Positions 41,573-51,328 are shown, counted from the first letter of the stretch. The stretch is 64,000 nucleotides of DNA from Aquipuribacter sp. SD81 (GCF_037153975.1 NZ_JBBAYJ010000001.1:124001-188000); one strand, 5' to 3'. The notes: generated from the letters alone by a model not told the origin. A program made the numbers and translations.

Positions 41573-42765
41573 GCGTACCCGTCCTGCCCGGCGACCTCGG
41601 CGAGGCGGTCGGCGATGCGCTCCGGCGTGGTGTCGGAGACCCACGCGCCCTGCCCGGACTCCGAGCCCGCGAGGTACTTCAGCTTGCCCGCGGCCCGCAG
41701 GACCGAGAACACCTGCAGGTGCAGCCGGGGCAGCGTCGCCGGGTCTCCCTCGCGCTCGGGCCCGAACGGCGCCGCGAACCACCCGGCGATGTACGGCAGC
41801 GTGATGGGCCCGCCGTCGTCGTCGACGAAGAACCCGTCGAGCAGGCGGAGCAGCCGCCGGTACAGCACCGCGAGCTCGTCGCGCTCGGCGCCGCCGAGGC
41901 CCGAGAGGTCGAGCACGTGGCGGTGCGGCACGAGGTGCACCTCGACCGGCCAGCGCGCGGCCGCGGGCACGAACGCCGTCCAGTGCTCCCCGGAGAGCAC
42001 GACCCGGCGCGCGCTGCGCCGCTCGGCGGCCAGCACGTCGCCGAGCAGGTCGCGCCCGGTCGCCGCGTGGTGCTCGGCGGCCCGGGCGACGTGCTGCGCC
42101 GAGCGCGGCGGCACGTACGGGTAGGCGTACACCTGACCGTGGGGGTGGGTGAGCGTGACGCCGATCTCGCGGCCGCGGTTCTCGAAGCAGAACACGCTGC
42201 GCACGTGCGGCAGCCGCGACAGCTCGGCCGTCCGGTCCGCCCACGCCTCGACCACGGTCCGCACGCGCGCCACCGGGAGCTCGGCGAAGGTGGACTCGTG
42301 GTCGCTGGTGAAGCACACGACCTCGCAGCGCCCCGCCGCCGCGCGCTCGGGCCACAGCCCCTCCCCGTCGACGAGGGAGTCCGGGCCGGGATCGCGCGGG
42401 TTGAGGGACGGGAAGCGGTTCTCGAACACGACGACGTCGTAGTCCGCCGCCGGCACCTCGCTCGGGTGACCGCCCGGCTGCGTCGGGCACAGCGGGCACG
42501 CCTCGCGCGGGGGCAGGTGGGTCCGGTTCATGCGGTGCGAGGCGAGCGGCACCCACTCACCGGTCAGCGGGTCGCGTCGCATGCGCGCCGACGGGCCGAG
42601 CGGCGGCAGGTCGCGCGTGTCCTCGCCGTCGCGGACGGCGCCGGAGACCCACGGCTCGGTGTCGTCGAAGTAGAAGAGGTCCCGGCCGTCGGCGAGCCGG
42701 ACCCGGCTGCGGTGGACGCGGTGGCCCGTCAGGGACGTGGCCGGGTCGAGGTGGTGCGTGCTCAT
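41569..42765 (-). CDS. galT: Galactose-1-phosphate uridylyltransferase
   Basis: GalT swaps UMP between UDP-glucose and galactose-1-phosphate. The 398-residue protein has MRRDPLTGEWVPLASHRMNRT, the zinc-type CPLCPTQ, FENRFPSLN, and the active-site HPHGQ in GVTLTHPHGQVYAYPYVPP with the nucleophilic His. A second zinc-site His is likely in VHLVPHRHVLDLSGL. It overlaps the deoR-type gene upstream and galK downstream by 4 nt each. Confidence 0.95.
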   Translation of the reverse strand: MSTHHLDPATSLTGHRVHRSRVRLADGRDLFYFDDTEPWVSGAVRDGEDTRDLPPLGPSARMRRDPLTGEWVPLASHRMNRTHLPPREACPLCPTQPGGHPSEVPAADYDVVVFENRFPSLNPRDPGPDSLVDGEGLWPERAAAGRCEVVCFTSDHESTFAELPVARVRTVVEAWADRTAELSRLPHVRSVFCFENRGREIGVTLTHPHGQVYAYPYVPPRSAQHVARAAEHHAATGRDLLGDVLAAERRSARRVVLSGEHWTAFVPAAARWPVEVHLVPHRHVLDLSGLGGAERDELAVLYRRLLRLLDGFFVDDDGGPITLPYIAGWFAAPFGPEREGDPATLPRLHLQVFSVLRAAGKLKYLAGSESGQGAWVSDTTPERIADRLAEVAGQDGYA

Positions 42766-43571
42766 GCGTGCTCCTGCGCGTCAGCCCCGTTGGCCTCGGC
42801 GACCAGCAGGCGGCCGACGTGACCGGCGAGCATCGCCCGATCCTGCGCGGCGACGCCGGAGTCGGTGACGAGTACGTCGACGTCGTCGAGCCCGACGATG
42901 GTCGACAGCCCGACGAGGCGCAGCTTCGTGTGGTCGGCGACCACGACGGTGCGCCCGGCGGCCGCGATCATCGCCTTGTTGGTCTGCGCCTCCACCATGT
43001 TCGGGCTCGTGCACCCCGTCCTCTCGCTGAAGCCGTGGACGCCGAGGAAGAGGGTGTCCACGTGCAGGTCGCGCAGTGCGGCCACCGCGACCGGACCGAC
43101 CAGCGCGTCCGACGGTGTCCGGGTGCCGCCGGTGAGCACGACGGTCCGGTCGCGCCGGTCGGGGTCGTGCAGGGCGTCGGCGACGGGTACGGAGTTCGTC
43201 ACGACGGTGAGGTCGGGGACGTCCCGCAGCTCCTCCGCGAGCGCGAGGGTCGTCGTGCCGGCCGACAGCGCGACGGTCGAGCCGGGCCCGACGAGGGTGG
43301 CGGCGAGCCGTGCGACGGCGAGCTTCTCCTCGCGCTGCTCGCCGAGCTTGGTCCGGAACGACGGCTCGAAGCCGGTGTGGGGCGCGTCGGCGAGGGTCGC
43401 CCCGCCGTGCACCCGCACGAGCAGCCCCCGGTCGGCGAGCTGGGCGATGTCGCGGCGCACCGTCATGTCGGACACACCGAGGGACTCCACGAGCTCGCCG
43501 ACCCGCACGGCGCCGTCGCGGCGCACCTGCTCGAGGATCGCCTGCTGGCGCTGGCGGGCGAGGGCGGTCAC
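42762..43571 (-). CDS. DeoR family transcriptional regulator
   Basis: The protein has 269 residues. The N-terminal winged helix matches the DeoR pattern (RQQAILEQVRRDGAVRVGELVESLGVSDMTVRRDIAQLADRGLLVRVHGGA), and the C-terminal sugar-phosphate sensor domain is complete (VALSAGTTTLALAEELRDVPDLTVVTNSVPVADAL, VLTGGTRTPSDALVGPVAVAALRDLHVDTLFLGVHGF). It lies inside the gal operon and probably senses a galactose-derived phosphate and controls this locus. That effector is inferred from context. Confidence 0.9.
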   Translation of the reverse strand: MTALARQRQQAILEQVRRDGAVRVGELVESLGVSDMTVRRDIAQLADRGLLVRVHGGATLADAPHTGFEPSFRTKLGEQREEKLAVARLAATLVGPGSTVALSAGTTTLALAEELRDVPDLTVVTNSVPVADALHDPDRRDRTVVLTGGTRTPSDALVGPVAVAALRDLHVDTLFLGVHGFSERTGCTSPNMVEAQTNKAMIAAAGRTVVVADHTKLRLVGLSTIVGLDDVDVLVTDSGVAAQDRAMLAGHVGRLLVAEANGADAQEHA

Positions 43572-45628
43572 GAGCCGGCCTCCCGCACGACGGCGACCCC
43601 GCCGGGCGCCACCTCCAGCGGCTCGCCGGGGGAGCAGTTCCGACCCGTCACGAGGTCGGTGCCCGTGAGCGGGACGCTCGCGCCCGCCCCGGTGTGGTCG
43701 AGGACGAACACCCACGAGGCGCCGTCGTCCCCGCGGCGCCGGACGGCGTCGACGCCGGCCGGCAGGCCCGGCACCACCGGTCGGGCGCCCGCGGCCTCGG
43801 CGAGGGCGCCGACGACCGCGTCGGTCCCGGCCGGCGCGAGGCGGGTGGCGCAGTACCAGGCCGCGCCGTCGCCCACCCGGCGCCGGGTCAGGGCCGGGTC
43901 GCCGGCCGTCGGCCCGTCGGCGAAGTCCGCGACCACGTCGGTTCCGGGGGCCGCCCGCAGCCACTCCGACCACACGCTGCCGCGCGCGCGGTCCAGCTGC
44001 GGGACCGCCGACCCGGCGGGGGTGCGCAGCCCGACCTCGGCGCCCGGCAGCAGCGGCGCGAACTCCTCCACGCGCACCCCGAGCAGGTCCCGGAAGGCGC
44101 CGGGGTAGCCGCCGAGGCGGATGTGGTCGCCGGGGTCGACGGTGCCGGAGAAGTACGTGACGAGGACCTGCGCGCCGGCCGCCGCCGCGTCGGCGATGCT
44201 CGCCGCGCCCGCGTCGGAGACCAGGTGCAGGCTCGGCACGAGCACGACCCGGTAGCCGGTGAGGTCGGCCTCGGGGTGCTCGCCCTGCACGCCGAGACCG
44301 GCCCGCCACGCGGCGCCGTACCAGGCCCGCAGTTCGTCGCGGTAGCGGTGCAGCTGCGACGGGGTGGACGCGGCGTCGGTCGTCCACATCGCCTCGTAGT
44401 CGTGGACGAGGGCGACGTCGGCGACGGTCCGGCTGCCCGCGACCTCGCGGCACGCCGCGAGGACGCGGCCCAGCTCGACGACCTCGCGCCAGCGGCGCGT
44501 GTCCGTGCCGGCGTGGGGCAGCAGGGCCGAGTGGTACTTCTCCGCGCCGGCCCGCGAGGCCCGCCACTGGAAGAAGCCCACGGCGTCGGCGCCGCGGGCG
44601 ACGTGGGCGAGGCTGTCGCGCAGCATCTGACCCGGGGGCTTGGCGGTGTTGACCGGCTGCCAGTTGACCGCCGACGTCGAGTGCTCCATGAGGACCCACG
44701 GCTGCCCACCGGCGTGCCCGCGCGTGACGTCGGCGCTCATGGCGAGCTCGACGTGCGCGTCCGGGAGGTGCGCGGCGAGGTAGTGGTCGTTGCTCACGAC
44801 GTCCTGGTGCGGGGCCCAGCGGTGGTAGTCCAGGCCCTCGAAGGAGAAGCCGACCATGAAGTTGGTCGTCACCGGCACGCCGGGGGACAGCTCGTGCAGC
44901 AGGTCCCGCTCGGCGAGGTGCTGCTCGAGCGAGGCGTCGGAGCAGAAGCGGCGCCAGTCGAGCTCGGCCGTCGGGTTGGGGATCGCCGTGGTGAGCCGGG
45001 GCGGGACGACGTCGTCCCAGCTCGTGTAGCGCTGCGACCAGAAGGTCGTGCCCCATGCCTCGTTGAGCCGGTCCAGCCCGGCGGCGAGGTCGCCGGGGGT
45101 GCCGTAGCGGCCCTGCAGCCAGCCGCGGAAGTGCGCGGCCGACGTGTCGCAGAAGCACATGAGGTTGTGGCAGCCGAACTCGTTGCCCACGTGCCACATG
45201 CCGAGCGCCGGGTGACCGGCGTAGCGGCGGGCCAGCACGTCGACGAGCGCGAGGCTGCGCTCGCGGAAGGCGGGGCTCGACGGGCACCACGTCTGCCGGC
45301 TGCCGTGGGACAGCCGCAGCCCCTCCCGGCTCACGGGCATCGCCTCGGGGTGCAGGCGCGCGAACCACGGCGGCGGCGACGCGGTGGCCGTCGCGAGGTC
45401 GACCACGACGTCGGCGGCGTGCAGCCGGTCCAGGACGCGGTCCAGCCACGCCGTCTCGTACCGGCCCGGGTCCGGCTCCAGCAGCGCCCACGCGAACACG
45501 CCGACGGTCGCGAAGCCGACGCCCGCCTCCCGCATCCGCTCGACGTCGTCGTCGAGGGTCTCCTCCGGCCACTGCTCGGGGTTGTAGTCGCCGCCGAGCA
45601 GCAGGCGGTCGCCCGGCCACGCTCTCAT
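43568..45628 (-). CDS. Beta-galactosidase, GH42
   Basis: The protein has 686 residues with the GH42 architecture: an N-terminal TIM barrel starting LLLGGDYNPEQWPEETLDDDVERM, a beta/alpha trimerisation domain, and a C-terminal beta domain. The acid/base Glu is E150 in MWHVGNEFGCHN and the nucleophile is E315 in VLMEHSTSAVNWQ. There is no signal peptide, so it cleaves imported galactosides in the cytoplasm. The ATG at 45628 gives the canonical start. It heads the GH42-deoR-galT-galK operon. Confidence 0.95.
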   Translation of the reverse strand: MRAWPGDRLLLGGDYNPEQWPEETLDDDVERMREAGVGFATVGVFAWALLEPDPGRYETAWLDRVLDRLHAADVVVDLATATASPPPWFARLHPEAMPVSREGLRLSHGSRQTWCPSSPAFRERSLALVDVLARRYAGHPALGMWHVGNEFGCHNLMCFCDTSAAHFRGWLQGRYGTPGDLAAGLDRLNEAWGTTFWSQRYTSWDDVVPPRLTTAIPNPTAELDWRRFCSDASLEQHLAERDLLHELSPGVPVTTNFMVGFSFEGLDYHRWAPHQDVVSNDHYLAAHLPDAHVELAMSADVTRGHAGGQPWVLMEHSTSAVNWQPVNTAKPPGQMLRDSLAHVARGADAVGFFQWRASRAGAEKYHSALLPHAGTDTRRWREVVELGRVLAACREVAGSRTVADVALVHDYEAMWTTDAASTPSQLHRYRDELRAWYGAAWRAGLGVQGEHPEADLTGYRVVLVPSLHLVSDAGAASIADAAAAGAQVLVTYFSGTVDPGDHIRLGGYPGAFRDLLGVRVEEFAPLLPGAEVGLRTPAGSAVPQLDRARGSVWSEWLRAAPGTDVVADFADGPTAGDPALTRRRVGDGAAWYCATRLAPAGTDAVVGALAEAAGARPVVPGLPAGVDAVRRRGDDGASWVFVLDHTGAGASVPLTGTDLVTGRNCSPGEPLEVAPGGVAVVREAGS

Positions 45629-45861
45629 GAGCGCACACTCTCGTCGGTGATCGTCGCGCGAGTCAACAGAACCGGACACCGACGCGCCGAGCATCACGGA
45701 GCCGTAACGGTGCAGTTGAGTGAGCGGTCACACGAATTCGGACCCCTTGACACCGCCTCGGGGCGCTGTTTGAGTCACGCCGATCGACGTCGATCTGTGT
45801 TCGAACCTGACCGAACCTGCGAGGTCGACGACTCACCGTCGAGTGAACCCAGGAGGGCCCA
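45629..45861. promoter_or_regulatory. Divergent control region of the galactoside locus
   Basis: The 233-bp gap serves both the GH42 operon and the ABC importer. TTGACA at 45747-45752 with TTGAGT at 45770-45775 (17-bp spacing) is a good plus-strand promoter. Downstream of it lie the perfect palindrome GATCGACGTCGATC (45782-45795), GTTCGAAC (45799-45806), and the direct repeat CGAACCTG (45802-45809 and 45812-45819). These are candidate operators for the DeoR protein. AGGAGG at 45851-45856 is the ribosome site of the importer gene. Confidence 0.6.
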
Positions 45862-47211
45862 GTGGCTCAGCGTCTCCCGTCCCCGCACCTGCCCGGCCTC
45901 GTGCGCCGTAGCTCGGGCCTCGTCGTGCCCCGTCGGGCCGTCCTCGGCGGCGCCGGTGCCGTGGGCGCCGCGGGCCTGCTGGCCGCGTGCGGCGACGGCG
46001 GCAGCACCGACAGCGCCTCCGCCGGTGGCGGCGGCGAGGCCGCCGGCTCCACGAGCCTCGGGTCCAACCGCGGCGACGAGGTCCCCCGCGCCGCCGAGGA
46101 CGCCATGATCGCGGCGTTCACCGAGGCGACGGGCATCGACGTCGAGGTCAACGTCCAGGACAACGAGTCCTTCCAGGAGTCGATCAACTCCTACCTGCAG
46201 GGCAGCCCGCAGGACACCTTCACGTGGTTCGCCGGCTACCGGGCCCGCTTCTTCGACGACCAGGGCTTCATCGGCGACATCAGCGACGTGTGGGACGACA
46301 TCGGCGACGGCTTCACCGAGGCCTTCCGCGAGGCCTCGAGCAACGGCGACCGGCAGATCTTCGTCCCGCTCTACAACTACCCGTGGGCCGTCTTCTACCG
46401 GAAGAGCGTCTTCGAGGAGAACGGCTGGGCGATCCCGGAGACCCTCGACGACTTCACCGCGCTGTGCGAGGAGATCCAGGGCGCCGGCCTCACGCCCGTC
46501 GCGCTCGGCGACCAGGACGGCTGGCCCGCCATGGGCACCTTCGACATCCTCAACATGCGGATCAACGGGTACGACTACCACATCGACCTCATGGCCGGGA
46601 ACCAGGACTGGGACTCCGGCGAGGTGCGAGCCGTCTTCGAGCAGTGGGCCGAGCTGCTGCCCTTCCACCAGGCCGACCCCAACGGCCGCACGTGGCAGGA
46701 CGCCGCCGCGTCGCTGGTCAACGGCGAGTCCGCGATGTACGTCCTCGGCATGTTCGTCGGCGAGCAGTTCCCGGAGGAGGAGCGCGACGACCTCGACTTC
46801 TTCACCTTCCCCGAGATCGACCCCGAGATCGGCTCCGGCGCCCTCGACGCGCCCATCGACGGCTACATGATGACGGCGAGCCCCGAGAACGAGGAGGCCG
46901 CAAAGGAGTTCCTCCGCTTCATCGGTTCCGCCGAGGCGGGCAACATCTACATCGCGACCAACCCGAACAACATCGCCGCCCACAGCGACGCCGACACCTC
47001 CGGCTACACGCCGCTGCAGCAGAAGGCCGTCGAGCTCATCAGCAACGCCGACGGGATCGCGCAGTTCCTCGACCGCGACACGCGGCCGGACTTCGCCTCC
47101 ACCGTCGTCATCCCGACGCTGCAGACCTTCCTCAACAACCCCTCCGACATCGACACGGTCCTGTCGGACCTGCAGGCCGGCAAGGAGCGCCTGTTCACCG
47201 GCGAGGGGTGA
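45862..47211 (+). CDS. Sugar ABC transporter substrate-binding lipoprotein
   Basis: The protein has 449 residues of the extracellular solute-binding family 1. The signal region VVPRRAVLGGAGAVGAAGLLAACGDGG ends in a lipobox (LLAAC), so it is anchored as a lipoprotein; the twin Arg before the hydrophobic stretch could allow Tat export. A Gly/Ser linker precedes the binding domain, which contains FTWFAGYRARFFDDQGFIGDIS, PLYNYPWAVFYRKSVFEENGW and SLVNGESAMYVLGMFVGEQ, as in alpha-galactoside and oligosaccharide binders. GTG start with AGGAGG 5 nt upstream. Confidence 0.93.
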   Translation: MAQRLPSPHLPGLVRRSSGLVVPRRAVLGGAGAVGAAGLLAACGDGGSTDSASAGGGGEAAGSTSLGSNRGDEVPRAAEDAMIAAFTEATGIDVEVNVQDNESFQESINSYLQGSPQDTFTWFAGYRARFFDDQGFIGDISDVWDDIGDGFTEAFREASSNGDRQIFVPLYNYPWAVFYRKSVFEENGWAIPETLDDFTALCEEIQGAGLTPVALGDQDGWPAMGTFDILNMRINGYDYHIDLMAGNQDWDSGEVRAVFEQWAELLPFHQADPNGRTWQDAAASLVNGESAMYVLGMFVGEQFPEEERDDLDFFTFPEIDPEIGSGALDAPIDGYMMTASPENEEAAKEFLRFIGSAEAGNIYIATNPNNIAAHSDADTSGYTPLQQKAVELISNADGIAQFLDRDTRPDFASTVVIPTLQTFLNNPSDIDTVLSDLQAGKERLFTGEG

Positions 47212-47218
47212 GCCGCTC

Positions 47219-48187
47219 ATGACCGTCTCCACCCCGCAGGCGCCCCCGCCGGCCCCGGCCGGCGGGGGCCGCCCCGCCGCCGCGCCGGGTCGGCGCCGTC
47301 CGGTGCGGCTGCTCACCGGGCGCGACCGGGTCGTGCTCGGCCTCATGGTCGGTGTCCCGGCCGTCATCGTGCTCTCGATCGTGTGGCTGCCGACGCTGGC
47401 GACGATCGCCCTGTCGTTCACCGACTGGAACGGCATCGGCAGCCTCGACCGGGCCAACCCCGTCGGGCTGCAGAACTACGACGACGTGGTGACGAACTAC
47501 CCGCAGTTCGACGTCGCGGTCCGCAACAACCTGCTGTGGCTCGGGGTCTTCTTCCTCGTGGCGACGCCGCTCGGCATGTTCATGGCCGTGCTGCTGGACC
47601 GGGAGCTGCGCGGCTCGTGGTTCTACCGCAGCGCCCTGTACCTGCCGGTCGTGCTGTCGCTCGCGCTCGCGGGCTTCATCTGGCAGCTGCAGTACAGCCG
47701 CGACCAGGGGCTCATCAACGCGCTGCTCGGCCTGGAGGGCGCCGAGCGGATCGACTGGTACGGCGACCCGAGCATCAACATCTGGGCGGTGCTCGTCGCC
47801 GCGTCGTGGCGCCACGTCGGCTACGTCATGCTCCTGTACCTGGCCGGGCTCAAGGCCGTCGACCCGGCGCTGCGCGAGGCGGCTCAGATGGACGGCGCCT
47901 CGGAGGCCAGGACCTTCTTCAGCGTCGTGTTCCCGACGCTCGCGCCCATCAACATCGTCGTGCTCGTCATCACCGTCATCGAGTCGCTGCGCGCCTTCGA
48001 CCTCGTGTGGGTGATCAACCGTGGACGCAACGGCCTGGAGCTGCTGAGCGCGCTCGTGACGGCGAACCTCATCGGCGAGGCGACGCTCGTCGGCTTCGGG
48101 TCGGCGATCGCGACGATCCTCATCCTCATCAGCGTCGTGTTCATCGTCGTGTACCTCGGGACCATCCTGCGGGAGGAGAAGCGATGA
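47219..48187 (+). CDS. Sugar ABC transporter permease (MalF/UgpA type)
   Basis: The protein has 322 residues and six membrane helices. The cytoplasmic EAA loop that docks the ATPase is visible as DPALREAAQMDGASEARTFFSVVFPTLAPI. The 35-residue N-terminus is Pro/Arg-rich. The SFTDWNGIG and YYDDV regions are typical of sugar importers. It follows the binding-protein gene by 7 bp and overlaps the next permease by 4 nt. Confidence 0.93.
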   Translation: MTVSTPQAPPPAPAGGGRPAAAPGRRRPVRLLTGRDRVVLGLMVGVPAVIVLSIVWLPTLATIALSFTDWNGIGSLDRANPVGLQNYDDVVTNYPQFDVAVRNNLLWLGVFFLVATPLGMFMAVLLDRELRGSWFYRSALYLPVVLSLALAGFIWQLQYSRDQGLINALLGLEGAERIDWYGDPSINIWAVLVAASWRHVGYVMLLYLAGLKAVDPALREAAQMDGASEARTFFSVVFPTLAPINIVVLVITVIESLRAFDLVWVINRGRNGLELLSALVTANLIGEATLVGFGSAIATILILISVVFIVVYLGTILREEKR

Positions 48188-49113
48188 GCACCGCGAGCTC
48201 GCCCGCGACCACGGGCGCGACCGGCACGACGCCGGACACGCGCGTCCCGGGGCAGACGGGGCGTCCGCCGCGCGCGCCCGCGCGACGCCGTCGCGTCACA
48301 CCCGCGCGGGTCGTGCTGTACGTGTTCCTGCTCGCGACGTCGCTGCTGTGGCTGTTCCCCGTCGCGTGGGCGTTCTACAACAGCTTCCGGGACTACGAGT
48401 ACACGACCGTCAACGGCTACCTCTCCTTCGGCGGGTTCACCCTCGACAACTACGCCGACGCGTGGGGCCGGGGCGACTTCACCCAGTACTTCTGGAACTC
48501 CGTCGTGATCACGGTGCCCTCGGTGCTCGTCACGCTGGCCCTGTCGAGCATGGCGGCGTTCGTGCTCGCGCGGTTCTCGTGGGCGCTCAACATCCCCATG
48601 CTCATCTTCTTCACCGCCGCCAACCTGCTGCCGCAGCAGGGCCTGCTCATCCCGCTGTTCCGCTGGTACAACTGGGTCGGCCTGTACGACACGTACTGGG
48701 CGGTCATCCTCACCCACATCGCGTTCCAGATGGGCTTCTGCACCTTCGTGCTGAGCAACTACATGAAGACGCTGCCGAAGGAGCTCACCGAGGCCGCCTT
48801 CGTCGACGGGGCGGGCGTGTGGCGGCAGTACTGGCAGATCGTCCTGCCGCTGTGCCGCCCGCCGCTCGCGGCGCTCGCGACGCTGCAGGTGACGTGGGTG
48901 TACAACGACTTCTTCTGGGCGGTCGCCTTCATGTCGACCGGGGACAAGCGGCCCGTCACCAGCGCCCTGCAGAACCTCCAGGGCGAGTTCTTCGTCGACT
49001 ACAACCTGCTGTCCGCGGGCTCCGCCATCGTCGCGGTGCCGACGATCGTCGTGTTCCTCGCGCTGCAGCGGCACTTCGTGTCCGGGCTCACGCTCGGCGC
49101 CAACAAGGGGTGA
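48184..49113 (+). CDS. Sugar ABC transporter permease (MalG/UgpE type)
   Basis: The protein has 309 residues and six membrane helices. The EAA loop is PKELTEAAFVDGAGVWRQYWQIVLPLCRPPLA. It starts at an ATG overlapping the previous stop. Together with the partner permease and the lipoprotein it forms a CUT1-type importer lacking its ATPase gene; such systems usually share a housekeeping MsiK/MalK-type ATPase encoded elsewhere. Confidence 0.93.
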   Translation: MSTASSPATTGATGTTPDTRVPGQTGRPPRAPARRRRVTPARVVLYVFLLATSLLWLFPVAWAFYNSFRDYEYTTVNGYLSFGGFTLDNYADAWGRGDFTQYFWNSVVITVPSVLVTLALSSMAAFVLARFSWALNIPMLIFFTAANLLPQQGLLIPLFRWYNWVGLYDTYWAVILTHIAFQMGFCTFVLSNYMKTLPKELTEAAFVDGAGVWRQYWQIVLPLCRPPLAALATLQVTWVYNDFFWAVAFMSTGDKRPVTSALQNLQGEFFVDYNLLSAGSAIVAVPTIVVFLALQRHFVSGLTLGANKG

Positions 49114-49114
49114 C

Positions 49115-51328
49115 ATGAGCGTTGCCGACACCGCCGCCGTGCACGTGCTCCGGGGCGGCGGCAGCTGCCTCGTGCTCGCCGAGCGCGACGGGCTGCCCGA
49201 GCTCGTCCACTGGGGCGCGGACCTGTGGGGCGACGGGGAGCCCCCGGGGGCCGACCTCGCCGCGCTGCTGCGCGCCGGGTCGAGGCCCGTGCCGCACAGC
49301 GCGCTCGACGCGCCCTGGCCGCTCACGCTGCTGCCGAGCGAGGCCGACGGCTGGTCCGGGCGCCCGGCGGTGGCCGGGCACCGCGGTGGGAGGGCCGTGA
49401 CCGGACGCTGGTCGAGGGCGTCGGTCGTGCGCGAGGGCACCCGGCTCGTCGTCGACGCGGAGGAGGAGGGCGCGCGGCTCCGGCTGCGCAGCGAGCTCGA
49501 CCTCGACGCGCACGGTGTGCTGCGCGTCGTCCACGCCGTCACGTCGACCGCGTCGGCCGACGACGACCCGCTCGACCTCGACGCGCTCCTCGCCGTGGTG
49601 CCGCTGCCGGTCGAGGCCGACGAGCTGCTCGACCTCACCGGTCGCTGGTGCCGCGAGCGGCACCCGCAGCGGCTGCCCCTGCGGCACGGCGGGCGGGTCC
49701 GCGAGTCCCGGCGCGGGCGCACCGGCCACGACGCGACGCTGCTGCTCGTCGCCGGCGGGGCCGGCTTCGGCTGGCGCGACGGCGAGGTCGCCGCCGTGCA
49801 CGTCGCGTGGAGCGGCGACCACGTCCACCTCGCCGACCGGCTGCCCGAGGGCGCCGGGCGCCACGCCGGCGTGCTCGCGGGCGGCGAGCTGCTCCGGCCG
49901 GGGGAGGTGCGGCTCGGCGCGGGGGAGACGTACACGTCGCCGCCGGTCCTGTTCGTCCGCGCCGACGACGGCCTCGACGGGCTCTCGGCCCGCCTGCACG
50001 CGCACGTGCGGGCCCGCGCGGCCCACCCGCGCACGCCGCGGCCGGTGACGCTCAACTCGTGGGAGGCGGTCTACTTCGACCACGACCACGACCGGGTCGC
50101 GCGGCTCGTCGACGCCGCGGCGCGGATCGGGGTCGAGCGGGTCGTGCTCGACGACGGGTGGTTCCTCGGCCGCCGCGACGACACCCGTGGCCTCGGCGAC
50201 TGGGTGGTGGACCCGGACGTGTGGCCCGCGGACCTCGGCCCGTTCGCCGACCGCGTCCGCGCCCACGGCATGCAGGTCGGGCTGTGGGTGGAGCCGGAGA
50301 TGGTGAACCCCGACTCCGGGCTCGCCCGGGCGCACCCCGAGTGGGTCCTGGGCCCGCTCACGCGCGGGACCGGGTCCGCGGAGGCCGTGCGCGGCACCCG
50401 GTCGTGGCGGCACCAGCAGGTGCTCGACCTCACCGAGCCGGCCGCGTACGCCCACGTGCTCGACGCACTCGACCGCGTGCTCGCCGACGTGCGCCCCGAC
50501 TACCTCAAGTGGGACCACAACCGCGACCTGCACGAGGCGGTGGACGCCCGCGGTCGTGCCGCCGTCCACCGGCAGACCGAGGCCGCCTACCGGCTCATGG
50601 CCGAGCTGCAGGAGCGGCACCCAGGCCTGGAGGTCGAGTCGTGCTCCTCCGGCGGCGCCCGCGTCGACCTCGGCGTGCTCGAGCACACCCAGCGGGTCTG
50701 GACCAGCGACTGCAACGACGCCCTGGAGCGGCAGGCCATCCAGCGCTGGACGTCGCTGCTGGTGCCGCCGGAGCTCATGGGCACCCACGTGGGGCCCGAG
50801 CACTCGCACACGACCGGGCGGGTGCTCGACCTCGACCTGCGCTGCATCACCGCGCTGTTCGGCCACGCGGGGCTGGAGTTCGACGTGAGCGCGTGCGACG
50901 AGGCGGAGCTCGACCGGCTCGCGGGCTGGGTCGCCCTGCACAAGCGGCTGCGACCGCTGCTGCACGGCGGGCGGACGGTCCGCGGCGACGAGCGCGACGG
51001 GGCGTGGCTGCACGGCGTCGTGTCCGCCGCGCGCGACCACGCGGTCTACGCGTACGTGCGGCTGACGACGGGCGCCGACGTCCTGCCGGGTCTGCTGCGC
51101 CTGCCCGGTCTCGACCCGTCGCGCCGGTACCGCGTGCGGCTCGTCGACGCGACGGGCCGCGCCGACCCGGCCCCCGCAGGGGCCGTGAACGCGCCCCCGG
51201 CCTGGACCGCGGACGCCCTGGAGGTGGGCGGGCGGGCGCTCTCGGCGCACGGCGTCGCCCTGCCCGTGCTGCACCCGGCGGCGGGCCTGCTGCTCGAGGT
51301 GACGGCCGTCGACCCGGACGGAGGGTGA
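49115..51328 (+). CDS. Alpha-galactosidase, GH36
   Basis: The protein has 737 residues: an N-terminal beta-sandwich, a central TIM barrel and a C-terminal beta domain. The nucleophile is D467 in DYLKWDHNRDLHEA and the acid/base is D532 in VWTSDCNDALERQ. Other family blocks are TLNSWEAVYFDHDHDRV, VLDDGWFLGRRDDTRGLGDWVVDPDVWP, GLWVEPEMVNPDS and ESCSSGGARVDLG. It has no signal peptide, so it acts on imported melibiose- or raffinose-type sugars. It starts 1 bp after the permease stop. Confidence 0.96.
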   Translation: MSVADTAAVHVLRGGGSCLVLAERDGLPELVHWGADLWGDGEPPGADLAALLRAGSRPVPHSALDAPWPLTLLPSEADGWSGRPAVAGHRGGRAVTGRWSRASVVREGTRLVVDAEEEGARLRLRSELDLDAHGVLRVVHAVTSTASADDDPLDLDALLAVVPLPVEADELLDLTGRWCRERHPQRLPLRHGGRVRESRRGRTGHDATLLLVAGGAGFGWRDGEVAAVHVAWSGDHVHLADRLPEGAGRHAGVLAGGELLRPGEVRLGAGETYTSPPVLFVRADDGLDGLSARLHAHVRARAAHPRTPRPVTLNSWEAVYFDHDHDRVARLVDAAARIGVERVVLDDGWFLGRRDDTRGLGDWVVDPDVWPADLGPFADRVRAHGMQVGLWVEPEMVNPDSGLARAHPEWVLGPLTRGTGSAEAVRGTRSWRHQQVLDLTEPAAYAHVLDALDRVLADVRPDYLKWDHNRDLHEAVDARGRAAVHRQTEAAYRLMAELQERHPGLEVESCSSGGARVDLGVLEHTQRVWTSDCNDALERQAIQRWTSLLVPPELMGTHVGPEHSHTTGRVLDLDLRCITALFGHAGLEFDVSACDEAELDRLAGWVALHKRLRPLLHGGRTVRGDERDGAWLHGVVSAARDHAVYAYVRLTTGADVLPGLLRLPGLDPSRRYRVRLVDATGRADPAPAGAVNAPPAWTADALEVGGRALSAHGVALPVLHPAAGLLLEVTAVDPDGG

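Noticed and set aside
45799-45806. GTTCGAAC read as a tRNA T-arm
   Set aside because: No acceptor or anticodon stems flank it; it lies in a divergent promoter region and is better explained as an operator half.
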